From NCBI GenBank assembly GCA_963837345.1, contig CAWIMX010000002.1:496001-560000 (forward strand): 64,000 nucleotides of DNA. The letters are read 5' to 3'. How positions within the stretch are numbered: position 1 is the stretch's first letter; each line of letters opens with the position of its first letter. The stretch is from CAWIMX01 sp963837345. Lineage in GTDB: Bacteria; Acidobacteriota; Vicinamibacteria; Vicinamibacterales; CAVVIG01. This document shows positions 47,382-56,844 of the stretch, piece by piece. Both the position numbers and the translations under genes were made by a program. Below the pieces are notes generated by a model, which saw nothing but the letters and a program-made list of their open reading frames with translations, did no database searches and was not told where the DNA came from.

Positions 47382-48738
47382 GGCGGCCACGCCCGCGCCG
47401 CTCGAGAGCGGCCCACCGACGGCGAGAGCCTTCGGGCTCCGCCTGGGGCTGTGGTACGCGACGCTCTTCGTCGTCGGCGCGATGGCGATCGTGCTGCTGA
47501 CGTACGTGTTGACGGCGTCGTCGCTGGCCGAGCGCGATCAGCAGATCATCCAGTCGAAGCTCGGCGAGTACGCGGCCGTGTATGCCCGCGGCGGCGTCGC
47601 CGCGCTCGCCGACACCGTGCAGTCCGAACAACGCACGGCGCCCGAGCGCCTGTTCGTGCGCGTCATCGATCGCGGGACCGACGCGTTCGTGGGCACCGCC
47701 GACGGCTGGGATCCGAGCGACCTGGAGATCGGTTCGCTGCGCATGGCCGACGGCACGCTCGTTCAGGTGGGGAAGAGCACCGAGGCGCGGCGCGACGTGC
47801 TCGCGCGGTTCCGCGCCGCCCTGGGCCTGGTCACGCTCTCGGTGGTGTTTGTGGCCATCACCGGCGGCCTGCTCGTCACGCGATCGGCGCTCGAGCCGAT
47901 CCGCCGGCTGAACCGCGCCGTGCGCGACATCATCACGACCGGACGGACGGACGCGCGCGTGCCCGTCGCGCCCACGCGCCGCGAAGACGCGATCGGCGAG
48001 CTCACGAGCCTCTTCAATCAGATGCTCGATCGGATTGAGCGCCTGGTGGCGGCGATGCGGGCCTCGCTCGACAACGTGTCGCACGATCTGCGGACCCCGT
48101 TGACGCACCTGCGGGGCGCCGCCGAGATCGCCCTCGCCGGACCCGCGGATCCGGATCGCTACCGCGACGCCCTCGCCGACTGCGTCGAGGAGACCGATCG
48201 CGTGCTCGTCATGCTCGACACGCTGATGGACATCAGCGAAGCCGAGAGCGGGGCCATCGAGCTGCGCCGTGAGCCGGTACGGCTGGCCGACGTGGCCCGG
48301 CGGGCCGTCGATCTCTATCACGACACCGCCGAGGCGCGTGGCGTCGGTCTGGCGCTCCTGCCGGACGCAGCCGAGGTGGTGGTGAATGCCGATCGGACGC
48401 GCCTCGAGCAGGTGGCCGCGAACCTCATCGATAATGCCGTCAAATACACGCCCTCGGGGGGGCGCGTGGACGTGGGCGTGGGGCGTTCGGGCTCTGACGC
48501 GCTGCTCCGGGTCAGGGATTCCGGGGCCGGGATCCCACCCGACGAGCTGCCGCACATCTGGGACCGTTTGTTTCGGGGCGACGCCAGTCGAAGCGCACGC
48601 GGTCTGGGCCTCGGCCTCAGCTTCGTGAAGGCCATCGTCGAGGCTCATGGAGGCCGCGTGTCGGCGGCGAGCGAGCCTGGCCGCGGCTCGACGTTCGAGG
48701 TCCGCCTGTCCGTCCATCCGGACCTTTCACAGCTGTAA
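47365..48738 (+). CDS. Sensor histidine kinase (two-component partner)
   Basis: A 457-residue membrane kinase with helices at about 29-50 and 152-174, a periplasmic sensor region between them, a HAMP linker (about 175-228), HisKA with SLDNVSHDLRTPLTHLRG (near 240), and HATPase with RVRDSGAGIPP and RGLGLGLSFVKAIVEAHGG. It overlaps the response regulator gene by 17 bases, so the pair is co-expressed. The Do-like protease gene follows 148 bases downstream and may be under the same control, as in Cpx-type envelope stress systems; that link is inference. Confidence 0.92.
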   Translation: MSSAPEAATPAPLESGPPTARAFGLRLGLWYATLFVVGAMAIVLLTYVLTASSLAERDQQIIQSKLGEYAAVYARGGVAALADTVQSEQRTAPERLFVRVIDRGTDAFVGTADGWDPSDLEIGSLRMADGTLVQVGKSTEARRDVLARFRAALGLVTLSVVFVAITGGLLVTRSALEPIRRLNRAVRDIITTGRTDARVPVAPTRREDAIGELTSLFNQMLDRIERLVAAMRASLDNVSHDLRTPLTHLRGAAEIALAGPADPDRYRDALADCVEETDRVLVMLDTLMDISEAESGAIELRREPVRLADVARRAVDLYHDTAEARGVGLALLPDAAEVVVNADRTRLEQVAANLIDNAVKYTPSGGRVDVGVGRSGSDALLRVRDSGAGIPPDELPHIWDRLFRGDASRSARGLGLGLSFVKAIVEAHGGRVSAASEPGRGSTFEVRLSVHPDLSQL

Positions 48739-48886
48739 TGCGCCGGCAACGTCCCCGCAAGCCGGTCCACCGTCTTATCTACACGAGGAACCCGGAAAGC
48801 GGCTTGCATCTCTATGGGTGGGACCCAGCCGTTCTTCGAGGCCTCCGGTCTCGTGTGTGAGTTACAGGTGAGGGGGATTGATTGCC

Positions 48887-50377
48887 ATGAAACAACTTTC
48901 CAGAAATCGAGTGATCGGCGGAGGACTGGCGCTCGTCACGGCGGTGCTGCTCGTGGCCGCCGGCGCCGCTCTTCGTGGAGCGTCGGCGGCCGCGCCGGCC
49001 TCGCCCGCCGCCGTCGCCGAGCAACACAGCGCGCCCACGCTGACCGCGTCGGGCAACCGTGATTCCTACGCCGACGTCGTGGACGTCGTCGCTCCGGCGG
49101 TCGTCACGGTCCGGGTCGAGACGACGGGACGCATGTCGCCCACGGCCTTTCAGGGCCCGCCCGACGACTTCTTCCGGCGGTTCTTCGGCCAGCCGTTCGA
49201 GGATCAGCAGCAGCCCCGACGGTTCCGCCAGCAGGGTCTCGGGTCCGGCGTCATCACGACCCCCGACGGCTACATCTTGACGAACTTCCACGTGGTCGGC
49301 GGCGCCGACTCGGTCCGGGTGGATCTGACCGACGGCCGCACCATGGATGCGAAGATCGTCGGCACGGATCAGCCGACGGATCTGGCGCTCATCAAGATCG
49401 ACGCGTCGAACCTGCATTCCCTCGAGCTCGGCGACTCCGATGCGGTGCGGGTGGGCGACGTGGTGCTCGCCGTCGGCAATCCGCTCGGCGTCGGCCAGAC
49501 GGTCACGATGGGGATCATCAGCGCGAAGGGTCGCAGCACGGGCGGCGTGAGCGACGGCAGCTACGAGAACTTCCTGCAGACCGACGCGCCCATCAACCAG
49601 GGCAATTCCGGCGGCGCCCTCGTGAACACGAAGGGCGAGCTCGTCGGGATCAACTCGCAGATCCTGTCCACGTCGAGCGGCAACATCGGCATCGGCTTCG
49701 CGATTCCGGTGAACATGGCCAAGCGCGTGATGTCCGATCTGCGCCAGTACGGCAACGTGCAGCGCGGACAGCTGGGCGTCACCGTGCAGCCGGTCACGTC
49801 GGACCTCGCCGCCAGCCTCGGCCTGAAGGACGTCGGCGGCGCCATTGTCTCGGGCGTGACTCCCGACAGCGCGGCCGACCACGCCGGCATCGAGCGCGGC
49901 GACGTGATCAAGTCGTTCAACGGGCAGCCGGTGGCCGACACCAACCAGCTGCGCAACCGCGTGGCCGAGGCGGGGCCGGGCGCCGACACGACGGTCGTCG
50001 TGCTGCGCGATGGCGCCGAGAAGACGCTGCACGTGAAGCTCGATCAGGCGCCGGCCGGCAAGAACGGGCAGCAGGACGCGGGCGGGCGGAACGAGCCGAC
50101 CGCCCTCGGCGTGTCGGTGCAGCCGCTCACGCCGGAGCTCGCCCAGCAGGTGGGCGCTCCGGACGGCACCAAGGGCCTGCTCGTGCGCGACGTGGACCAG
50201 AGCGGCCGGGCCGCCGACGCCGGCGTCCAGCAGGGCGACATCCTCATGGAGGTGAATCAGCAGCCGGTCCAGTCCGTGGACGCGCTGCGAGAGGCCCTGC
50301 GCAGGAATGCCGACCGGCCGGTGCTGCTGCTCGTGAAGCGCGACGGGCAGAACCTGTTTCTGACCGCGCGCCCGTAG
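48887..50377 (+). CDS. Do-like (DegP/HtrA) periplasmic serine protease
   Basis: A 496-residue exported protease/chaperone with a signal peptide or anchor (about 1-38), a trypsin-like domain with the triad His135 (TNFHVV), Asp165 (TDLALIK) and Ser241 (QGNSGGAL), and two PDZ domains (about 285-370 and 400-490). The ATG at 48887 has a GGGGG site about ten bases upstream; a TTG nine bases earlier is less likely. It degrades misfolded envelope proteins. Placement right after the two-component pair suggests regulated expression under envelope stress. Confidence 0.95.
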   Translation: MKQLSRNRVIGGGLALVTAVLLVAAGAALRGASAAAPASPAAVAEQHSAPTLTASGNRDSYADVVDVVAPAVVTVRVETTGRMSPTAFQGPPDDFFRRFFGQPFEDQQQPRRFRQQGLGSGVITTPDGYILTNFHVVGGADSVRVDLTDGRTMDAKIVGTDQPTDLALIKIDASNLHSLELGDSDAVRVGDVVLAVGNPLGVGQTVTMGIISAKGRSTGGVSDGSYENFLQTDAPINQGNSGGALVNTKGELVGINSQILSTSSGNIGIGFAIPVNMAKRVMSDLRQYGNVQRGQLGVTVQPVTSDLAASLGLKDVGGAIVSGVTPDSAADHAGIERGDVIKSFNGQPVADTNQLRNRVAEAGPGADTTVVVLRDGAEKTLHVKLDQAPAGKNGQQDAGGRNEPTALGVSVQPLTPELAQQVGAPDGTKGLLVRDVDQSGRAADAGVQQGDILMEVNQQPVQSVDALREALRRNADRPVLLLVKRDGQNLFLTARP

Positions 50378-50410
50378 CGCCACGCACTCTCTGCTAGGAT
50401 CGAGCGGGGC

Positions 50411-51340
50411 ATGAGCCTCGCTCGATCCGTTCTGCTCGCGGCGTCCACCAACACCTGGCTGCGCGATCGCGCCGTGCGGCACCCTCGCGTGCGACGCGCG
50501 GTCTCCCGCTTCATGCCGGGAGAACGGCTCGAGGACGCGCTGGCCGCCGCCCGCGAGCTCCGGGGCGCACGCATCGGCGCCATCCTGACGTTCCTCGGGG
50601 AAAATCTGGCGCACCCTGACGACACCCGGCGCGTCACCCGGATGTACCTCGACGCGATGAATCGCGCGGGGGAAGCCGGTCTGGGCGCGCATCTCTCGGT
50701 GAAGCCGACGCAGCTCGGGCTCGACATCGATCCGGAGCTGTGCGCCGCCAACCTGCTGTGCCTGCTGGAGCGCGCCGACCAGACGCAGACCGTCGTCTGG
50801 ATCGACATGGAGAGCTCGTCCTACGTCGACCTCACGCTGGAACTCTACGCCCGGGCGCGGCGGCACTCGTCGAACGTCGGCGTCGCGCTGCAGGCGTACC
50901 TCTATCGGACGCCGAAGGACCTCACGGCGCTCCTGACGATGGCGCCGCGCGTGCGTCTCGTCAAGGGCGCCTATCTCGAACCGCCGTCGATCGCGTGGCC
51001 GCGCAAGGCCGACGTCGACCGCCAGTTCTTCGAACTCGCCACGAGACTGCTGGGGGAGGAAGGGCGGCGCGCCGGCGCAACGGTCCACGTCGCCACCCAC
51101 GACACCTCGCTCGTCGATCGTCTCGACGTCTGGGCGGACGGCGCGGGGGTGGATCGATCCTCGTTCGCGCATGCGATGCTCTACGGCGTTCAGCGGCGTC
51201 TGCAGACGCGGCTGGCGGCCGAAGGACGTCCGGTGTTCGTGCTGATCTCGTACGGCGACAACTGGTTTCCGTGGTATATGCGTCGCCTGGCCGAGAGGCC
51301 GGCGAACCTGTGGTTCGTGGTGAAGGGAGGCTGGACGTGA
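50411..51340 (+). CDS. Proline dehydrogenase family protein
   Basis: A 309-residue FAD-dependent TIM-barrel protein, close to the monofunctional bacterial proline dehydrogenase length. Typical segments are HLSVKPTQLGLDI, VWIDMESSSYVDLTL, VALQAYLYRTPKDL, RLVKGAYLEPPSIAWPRKAD and the C-terminal RRLAERPANLWF. It oxidises proline to pyrroline-5-carboxylate and passes electrons to quinones. Its stop overlaps the ATG of the DinB-like gene. No P5C dehydrogenase gene is adjacent. Confidence 0.93.
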   Translation: MSLARSVLLAASTNTWLRDRAVRHPRVRRAVSRFMPGERLEDALAAARELRGARIGAILTFLGENLAHPDDTRRVTRMYLDAMNRAGEAGLGAHLSVKPTQLGLDIDPELCAANLLCLLERADQTQTVVWIDMESSSYVDLTLELYARARRHSSNVGVALQAYLYRTPKDLTALLTMAPRVRLVKGAYLEPPSIAWPRKADVDRQFFELATRLLGEEGRRAGATVHVATHDTSLVDRLDVWADGAGVDRSSFAHAMLYGVQRRLQTRLAAEGRPVFVLISYGDNWFPWYMRRLAERPANLWFVVKGGWT

Positions 51341-51831
51341 TGGTTCAGGATCTACGCACCCTGCTCGACTACCACTACTGGGCGCGCGACCGCCTGCTCG
51401 AGGCGCTCGCGCCCCTCACCGCGGAGCAGTACACGCGCGACATGGGCAGCAGCTTCAAGTCGATTCGCGACACCGCCGCCCACGTGTATTCGGCCGAGTG
51501 GGCCTGGTACTCGCGCTGGCAGGGCACGTCGCCGGAAGCCATGCTGCCGGCGGATCAGTTTCCCGACGTGACGTCCCTGCGCACGGCGTGGTCGGCGCAG
51601 GAGCGCAAGACGCGCGCCTTCCTCGACGGCCTGGGCGAGGAGGGCATCACGCGGGTGATGGAGTATCGCTCGCTGAGCGGGCAGCCGGGCGCGAGCGCCT
51701 TCTGGCAGATGCTGCAGCACATGGTGAACCACGCGAGTTATCACCGCGGCCAGATCACCACGATGCTTCGCCAGATGGGCGTCGCGCCGCCCAAGTCGAT
51801 GGACCTGATCGCGTTCTACCGGAGCCGGTAG
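51340..51831 (+). CDS. DinB-family protein
   Basis: A 163-residue four-helix-bundle protein. The DinB metal-binding His pattern is visible as TLLDYHYWARDRL at the N terminus, SIRDTAAHVYSAEW in the middle and HMVNHASYHRGQITTMLRQM near the C terminus. The ATG at 51340 shares a base with the proline dehydrogenase stop, and GGGAGG lies nine to ten bases upstream. Members include bacillithiol- or mycothiol-dependent transferases and damage-induced proteins; the role of this one is unknown. Confidence 0.88.
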   Translation: MVQDLRTLLDYHYWARDRLLEALAPLTAEQYTRDMGSSFKSIRDTAAHVYSAEWAWYSRWQGTSPEAMLPADQFPDVTSLRTAWSAQERKTRAFLDGLGEEGITRVMEYRSLSGQPGASAFWQMLQHMVNHASYHRGQITTMLRQMGVAPPKSMDLIAFYRSR

Positions 51832-51844
51832 GGGCCGGCGGTCC

Positions 51845-52792
51845 TCACTCCTCATCGGGCGGAGCGCCGCCGGCTTTCGCGACGTCTTCCTGCTTCACCC
51901 GGTCCACGTTGAATTTCGTGGCGCTCGCCGTGATCTTGTCGAGCGCTTCGTCGAAGTCGAACGACGTCGCCTTCGAGAACCGCGTGTAGTTCACCCGCGA
52001 CACGACGAACGATCGCAGATACGGGCTGGTGAGCCCCCGCGCCTTCAGCTTCTCGACCGCGGCGCTCACCGCGTCGTCGAGTTTCAGGATCCTGCGTCCG
52101 CGGCGCTCGCGCTCCGTCACGGCGTTCGACATCGGCAGATCGAGGAAATCGTCCACGCGGCGGAGGATGGCCTGGTAGGCGCCGCCGCCCAGGCGCGGCC
52201 GCTGCTCGTAACAGACGCCCAGCGTGAGGAAGGCGGCCTGTTCCAGCTCGAAGGCGTACTCGGCCTCCGGGCGGTCGCCCGTCTGTGCCAGCGCCCGAGC
52301 CATCCGAATCGTCTCGAGCGATTTCTCGCGCAGGTTGTGCGCCTTCTCGGTGTTCAGCGCCAGGATCTTGAACGCGACCTCCGGGTCGGGGACCACCAGC
52401 GCCACGATCGTCCGGCCGCCGAGCCTGCGCAGCGCCTGGAGCCGATGATTGCCGTTCGGCGTCCAGTACCGATCCTCGTGCCGGATGCAGATGATCGGAT
52501 CCAGGAAGCGGCCGATCTTCTCGAAGACGCCCATGAGGCGCTTCACGTGCGCATCGGACGGGTCGCGCTGGTAGGGGGTTGGCTCGACCTTGTCGACGGG
52601 CAGCGCCGCCACCACGAGCGGCGTGCCGCCGAGCGGATCACGATAGGTGCCGATGAGGGAGCCGCCGTCGGCGGTGATGCTGGCGACGAGGGGCGCCATG
52701 AGGTCGGCGGGGACTGTCGCCGTTTCTGCAGCCGTCAGGCCAATCGACGCGGGCGCCGCCTTCTTGCGGCGCGCGGCCGGCTTCTTCGCCAC
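51845..52792 (-). CDS. ParB N-terminal (Srx-like) domain protein
   Basis: A 315-residue protein. After a Lys/Ala-rich start (KKPAARRKKAAP), the ParB-N fold is recognisable: LPVDKVEPTPYQRDPSDAHV, then FLDPIICIRHEDRYW and the GNHRLQALRRLGG box that binds nucleotide in ParB/Srx proteins. A helical C-terminal half follows without a clear ParB helix-turn-helix. GTG at 52792 is nine bases past the M28 peptidase stop. No parA or parS site is in sight, so a chromosome-partition role is unlikely; it may be a metabolic or regulatory ParB-like protein. Confidence 0.78.
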   Translation of the reverse strand: MAKKPAARRKKAAPASIGLTAAETATVPADLMAPLVASITADGGSLIGTYRDPLGGTPLVVAALPVDKVEPTPYQRDPSDAHVKRLMGVFEKIGRFLDPIICIRHEDRYWTPNGNHRLQALRRLGGRTIVALVVPDPEVAFKILALNTEKAHNLREKSLETIRMARALAQTGDRPEAEYAFELEQAAFLTLGVCYEQRPRLGGGAYQAILRRVDDFLDLPMSNAVTERERRGRRILKLDDAVSAAVEKLKARGLTSPYLRSFVVSRVNYTRFSKATSFDFDEALDKITASATKFNVDRVKQEDVAKAGGAPPDEE

Positions 52793-52800
52793 CGCGCCCG

Positions 52801-54613
52801 CTACTTTCGCGCGGCGGGCGTGAGCGTCGTCTCGTGCCGTTCGCCGGCGCGCATGAAGACGACCGTCGTCGGCTCGCCGACTTTCAGGACGTCCAGCGCG
52901 TACGTGTAGTCGTAGATGTTGGCGATGGACTGCCCGCCGATCTCGACCACGATGTCGCCTTTCTGCAGGCCGGCCTCCTCCGCCGGGCCGCCAGCCACGA
53001 CGCCGTCGAGGAGCAGCCCTTTCACGTCGGTCGAGTAGTTGGGAATCGTGCCGGTGAAGATGCGGAGCCCGTCGCGGCCGCCGCCTTCCATCTGCTGCTC
53101 GACCTTCGTGAACACCGGCGGGTCGTCGAGAGCGTCCAGACGCCGGACGATGGTGGTCGCGAATGCGGCGACGCGGTCGAGATCCTCGTAGTCGATCTTG
53201 TCGGCCGTGTCCGTCGGGCGATGGTAGTCGGGATGCGTACCGGTGAAGAACGCGAGGCTCGGGACCTGCGCCTCGTTGAACGTGGCGACGTCGGTCGGCT
53301 GATACGGATCGGTCTGCGTGAGGAGATCGAAGCCGGCGAGCACGTTGGTCTGCTCGAGAAGCCGGGGCCAGATCGGGCTGGTGCCGGTGGCCTGCACGGT
53401 GAGCTTGTTCTCCTGCATGCGCCCGACCATGTCGAAGTTGAGATACGCCTCGAGCTCGTCGAGCGCGAGGGGCGGCTTCGCGGCGAACGCGGCGGATCCG
53501 AGCAGCCCGAGCTCCTCGCCCGACCAGAAGGCCAGCAGGATGTTGCGGCGGTGAGGCTGGGTGGCCAGCGCGCGGGCCACGCCGAGCACGGCGGCGTCGC
53601 CGCTCGCGTTGTCGTCGGCGCCGAAATGGATCTGGCCTGCCTCGTCGCTGTGCGCGAGCGAATTGCCGTTGCCGCCGTGGCCGAGGTGGTCGTAGTGCGC
53701 GCCGAGCGCGATCCACGGCTTCGGCACGGTCGCTGTCGTGCCCGGCAGGTAGGCGACCACGTCGTGGCCGGTCTGGGTTTCCCGCCGCACGGCCGCCCGC
53801 ACCGACAACGTCAGACCGTCGACAGCAAACCCGGCCACGTGCGGGTTGGCCGAGTCGAGCGACCGTTGCGTGGCCTCGAGCGTTCGATCGGGGACGGCGT
53901 CGAAGATGGCCTGCGCCACCTGCGCATCGCCGCTCACGGCGACGATGCCCGAGCCGGCGAGGGCGGTGTCGAACGTCATCGGCACGACCTCGCCTGCATT
54001 CGGCGAGCGCGGCCCGGTGATGACGACGAGGGCCTTCGCGCCGTGCTGCCGCGCCTGCATGGCCTTGTAGCGCAGGCCGGAATAGCGCGCGAGGATGCCG
54101 CGGGTCTGTTGATCGGCGTCCTCCGGAAAGTACCGCAGCACGACGACGATCTTGCCGTCGACATCGAGGCCCTGGTAGCTGTCGTACCCGAAGTCCTGAC
54201 TGTCCGGCACGACGATGCCGTAGCCCGCGAAGACGACCGAGCCGCCGACCTCGCTGCTGTCCGAGAAGGAGAGCGCCTGCACGCGGTCGCGCGTGGCGAA
54301 GGTGCGCGGCGCCGATCCGGACCGCGTCACGGTGACGCCCGAATCCGGCGTCGCTCGTGCCGGCCGTGAACGCGAACGGCAGGCGGAATTCGTGCCCGGG
54401 CAGCGGCTTCGCGCCGATCTTCGTGAGCTCCGCCACGAGGTAGTCGGCGGCGAGCGCCGCGCCCGGCGAGCCCGTGAGCCGGCCGTCCATGCGCGCCGAG
54501 GCCAGTGTCTCGATGTCGGTGCGACTCGCGCGCGCCTGCTGGGCCTCCGGTGCGGGAGCCCAGAGCGTCAGCGCGACCGCGCACGCCGCCGCCGGCGCGA
54601 ACCGGCGCGTCAC
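52801..54613 (-). pseudogene. M28-family peptidase with C-terminal PDZ domain, frameshifted
   Basis: An exported aminopeptidase of the M28 type. From GTG 54613 a signal peptide and the N-terminal RTDIETLASARMDGRLTG are in one frame up to AFTAGTSDA; the rest continues one base out of frame from DSGVTVTRSG. Removing one G from the GG around 54346-54349 restores the protein. Zinc-site motifs are intact: GAHYDHLGHGG, HFGADDNASGDAAV and FWSGEELGLLGS. A PDZ domain (GLLLDGVVAGGPAEEAGLQKG) ends it. The two-part layout suggests a recent mutation or one-base error. Confidence 0.85.
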
Positions 54614-55773
54614 GGCCCGCCGCTCCCCGCGGGCGCTTTCCGCGGCGGCGCGTCGCGAATGGCCTGCAGCGCGGCCTGATGGTTCCACTGGGCCAGGAAG
54701 AGCTGCCCGGCCGATCCGCCCGCGCGACTCGACGTCCACGCGAGCCTCGTGCCGTCCGGCGACGGCACCGGGAGGCCGTCGAATCCGTCGGTATAGGTCA
54801 CGCGCACGGGTTCCTTCGTTCCCGCGGTGTCCACCATGAACAGCTCGAAGTTGTCGAAGCCGAGCTTGTTCGACGCGAAGATGATGTATTCCCCGGACGG
54901 GTGCTCGTAGGGCGCCCAGCTCATCGCGCCGAAATCGGTGACTCGCTTCACGTCGGTGCCGTCGGGTTTCATCGTGTAGATGTCGGCGAGCAGCCCGGTT
55001 TCGTCGAAGCGGCGCCAGACGATGCGCGAGCCGTCGTGGGTGAAGAACGGGCCGCCGTCGTAGCCCGGTACGCGGGTCAGGCGGCGCTGGTCCGTGCCGT
55101 CCGCGCGCATGATGTAGATCTCGGCAAAGTAGCTCGGGTCGCGCTCGAGCTGCTTCTGTTCGTCGGGCGTCAGCGTGCGGTTGTACGCGTCGCGCATCGA
55201 CGTGAACACGATCCACTGTCCGTCGGGCGAATAGCTGCCTTCGGCGTCGTAGCCGCGCGCCGTGGTGAGCTGCGTCATCCGGCCCGTCTTTTCGTGAATG
55301 GACCAGATGTCCATTTCCGGGTCGTAGTCCCACGAGTACCGCCGCTGCTGGCCGGATGCGCGGAAGTCGAGCTCGGCCTTCTGCAACTCCGCCGAATGCG
55401 GGTCGGCGTGCGTGGAGGCGAACTCGATCTCGTCGGTACCGGGGCGGAAGAAGGCGCACGTCGTCTTGCCGACGCCGGTCGAAATGCGCGTCGTCTCGCC
55501 CGTCGTGAGATCCAGGGCATAGATCTGGTAGAAGGGATTGCCGGGTTCGCGTTCGCTCTGGAAGACGAGGCGCGTTCCGTCGGGCGACCAGTACCCTTCG
55601 CCGGCGCGCGCGCCCTCGACGGTGAGTCGGCGGATGCGCGTGAGGAAATCGCTCTCCTGGTGGTCCGCGCCGACGAGCGTCGCGGTGCCGGCCAGGGTCA
55701 GGGCCAGCGCGGCGCCCGCCACGAGAGGCGCGAGAGACGTGCCGAGTGGCATGTGGCGCATGGCTGAAGGCAT
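54610..55773 (-). CDS. Exported TolB-like PD40 beta-propeller protein
   Basis: A 387-residue exported protein with a signal peptide in the first 30 residues, then about six WD40-like PD40 repeats, recognisable by YWSPDGTRLVFQSER, YSPDGQWIVFTSMRD, FFTHDGSRIVWRR and PSPDGTRLAWTSSR. The stop overlaps the GTG start of the M28 peptidase (GTGA), so the two form an operon. Such propellers may serve as substrate-recruiting or scaffold proteins; TolB itself works with Pal in the envelope. It does not carry an obvious peptidase domain itself. Confidence 0.87.
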   Translation of the reverse strand: MPSAMRHMPLGTSLAPLVAGAALALTLAGTATLVGADHQESDFLTRIRRLTVEGARAGEGYWSPDGTRLVFQSEREPGNPFYQIYALDLTTGETTRISTGVGKTTCAFFRPGTDEIEFASTHADPHSAELQKAELDFRASGQQRRYSWDYDPEMDIWSIHEKTGRMTQLTTARGYDAEGSYSPDGQWIVFTSMRDAYNRTLTPDEQKQLERDPSYFAEIYIMRADGTDQRRLTRVPGYDGGPFFTHDGSRIVWRRFDETGLLADIYTMKPDGTDVKRVTDFGAMSWAPYEHPSGEYIIFASNKLGFDNFELFMVDTAGTKEPVRVTYTDGFDGLPVPSPDGTRLAWTSSRAGGSAGQLFLAQWNHQAALQAIRDAPPRKAPAGSGGP

Positions 55774-55809
55774 GATACCGCGTCGACCGGCGGGGGTATA
55801 GTCTCGGCC

Positions 55810-56823
55810 ATGAACCGCCGCATCCTGCTCGCCCATCGCCCCGCTGGCGCGCCGACGCTGAAGGATTTCGAGCTGGCCACCGACCCGATTCCGGAGCCCG
55901 CCGACGGCGAGGTGCTTCGCCGCACGATCTACCTGTCGCTGGATCCGTACATGCGCGGGCGGATGAGCGACGCGCCGTCCTACGCCCGGCCGGTCGAGAT
56001 CGGACAGGTAATGGTCGGCGCGACCGTGAGCGAGATCGTCACGTCGCGCCAGCCTGGTTTCGCAGCCGGCGACGTCGTGCTCGGACAGGACGGCTGGCAG
56101 GAGTACGGCGTCTCGAACGGCCGCGATCTCCGCAAGCTGGATCCGGCGGTGGCGCCGATCTCGACGGCGCTCGGCGTGCTCGGCATGCCGGGCCTGACGG
56201 CGTGGTACGGCCTGTTGCAGATCGGGCGCCCCCGGGCCGGGGAAACGGTGGTCGTCTCGGCGGCGTCCGGCGCGGTCGGGTCCCTCGTCGGCCAGCTCGC
56301 GAAGCTGCGAGGGTGTCGCGCGGTCGGGATCGCGGGCGCGCCGGAGAAATGCCGCTACGTGATCGACGAACTGGGTCTCGACGCGTGCGTGAGCCACCGG
56401 AGCGACGATCTGGGACGGGATCTCCGCCAGGCATGCCCGGACGGCATCGACGTGTACTTCGAGAACGTCGGCGGCGCGGTCTTCGAGGCGGTGTTTCGAC
56501 GGCTGAACGCGTTTGCCCGTGTGCCGGTGTGCGGCCAGATCGCACAGTACAACGAGACGGAGAACCGGCCGGGCCCGAATCTCCGCCCCGTACTCACCAA
56601 GCGCCTGCTGCTCCAGGGCTTCATCGTGTCGGACCATTTCGACCGGTTCCCTGAGTTCATCGGCGAGTGCGCGCCCCTCGTGCGCGATGGCCGCCTGCGC
56701 TACCGCGAGGACATCGTGGAAGGGCTCGACGCCGCGCCGGCCACGTTCATCGGGTTGCTCGCGGGGCGGAACTTCGGCAAGCAGCTGGTGCGACTGTCGC
56801 CGGACCGCACGCGGCCGCACTAG
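55810..56823 (+). CDS. NADP-dependent medium-chain oxidoreductase (CurA/leukotriene B4 12-hydroxydehydrogenase-like)
   Basis: A 337-residue zinc-independent alcohol dehydrogenase-like reductase. Features include IYLSLDPYMRGRMSDAPSY, the coenzyme-binding AASGAVGSLVGQLAKLRG, and YFENVGGAVFEAV, which are typical of the curcumin reductase/LTB4 dehydrogenase branch. Members reduce alpha,beta-unsaturated ketones and aldehydes with NADPH. It diverges from the TolB-like gene and is not part of a larger operon. Confidence 0.92.
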   Translation: MNRRILLAHRPAGAPTLKDFELATDPIPEPADGEVLRRTIYLSLDPYMRGRMSDAPSYARPVEIGQVMVGATVSEIVTSRQPGFAAGDVVLGQDGWQEYGVSNGRDLRKLDPAVAPISTALGVLGMPGLTAWYGLLQIGRPRAGETVVVSAASGAVGSLVGQLAKLRGCRAVGIAGAPEKCRYVIDELGLDACVSHRSDDLGRDLRQACPDGIDVYFENVGGAVFEAVFRRLNAFARVPVCGQIAQYNETENRPGPNLRPVLTKRLLLQGFIVSDHFDRFPEFIGECAPLVRDGRLRYREDIVEGLDAAPATFIGLLAGRNFGKQLVRLSPDRTRPH

Positions 56824-56844
56824 CGGCCGGAGCCCGTCCGGGAC

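Noticed and set aside
51845..54613. ParB-like and M28 coding regions read as one large fused protein
   Set aside because: A shared open frame exists across both, but the M28 product continues in a different frame after 54349 and has its own stop at 52801; the ParB-like gene has its own GTG start.
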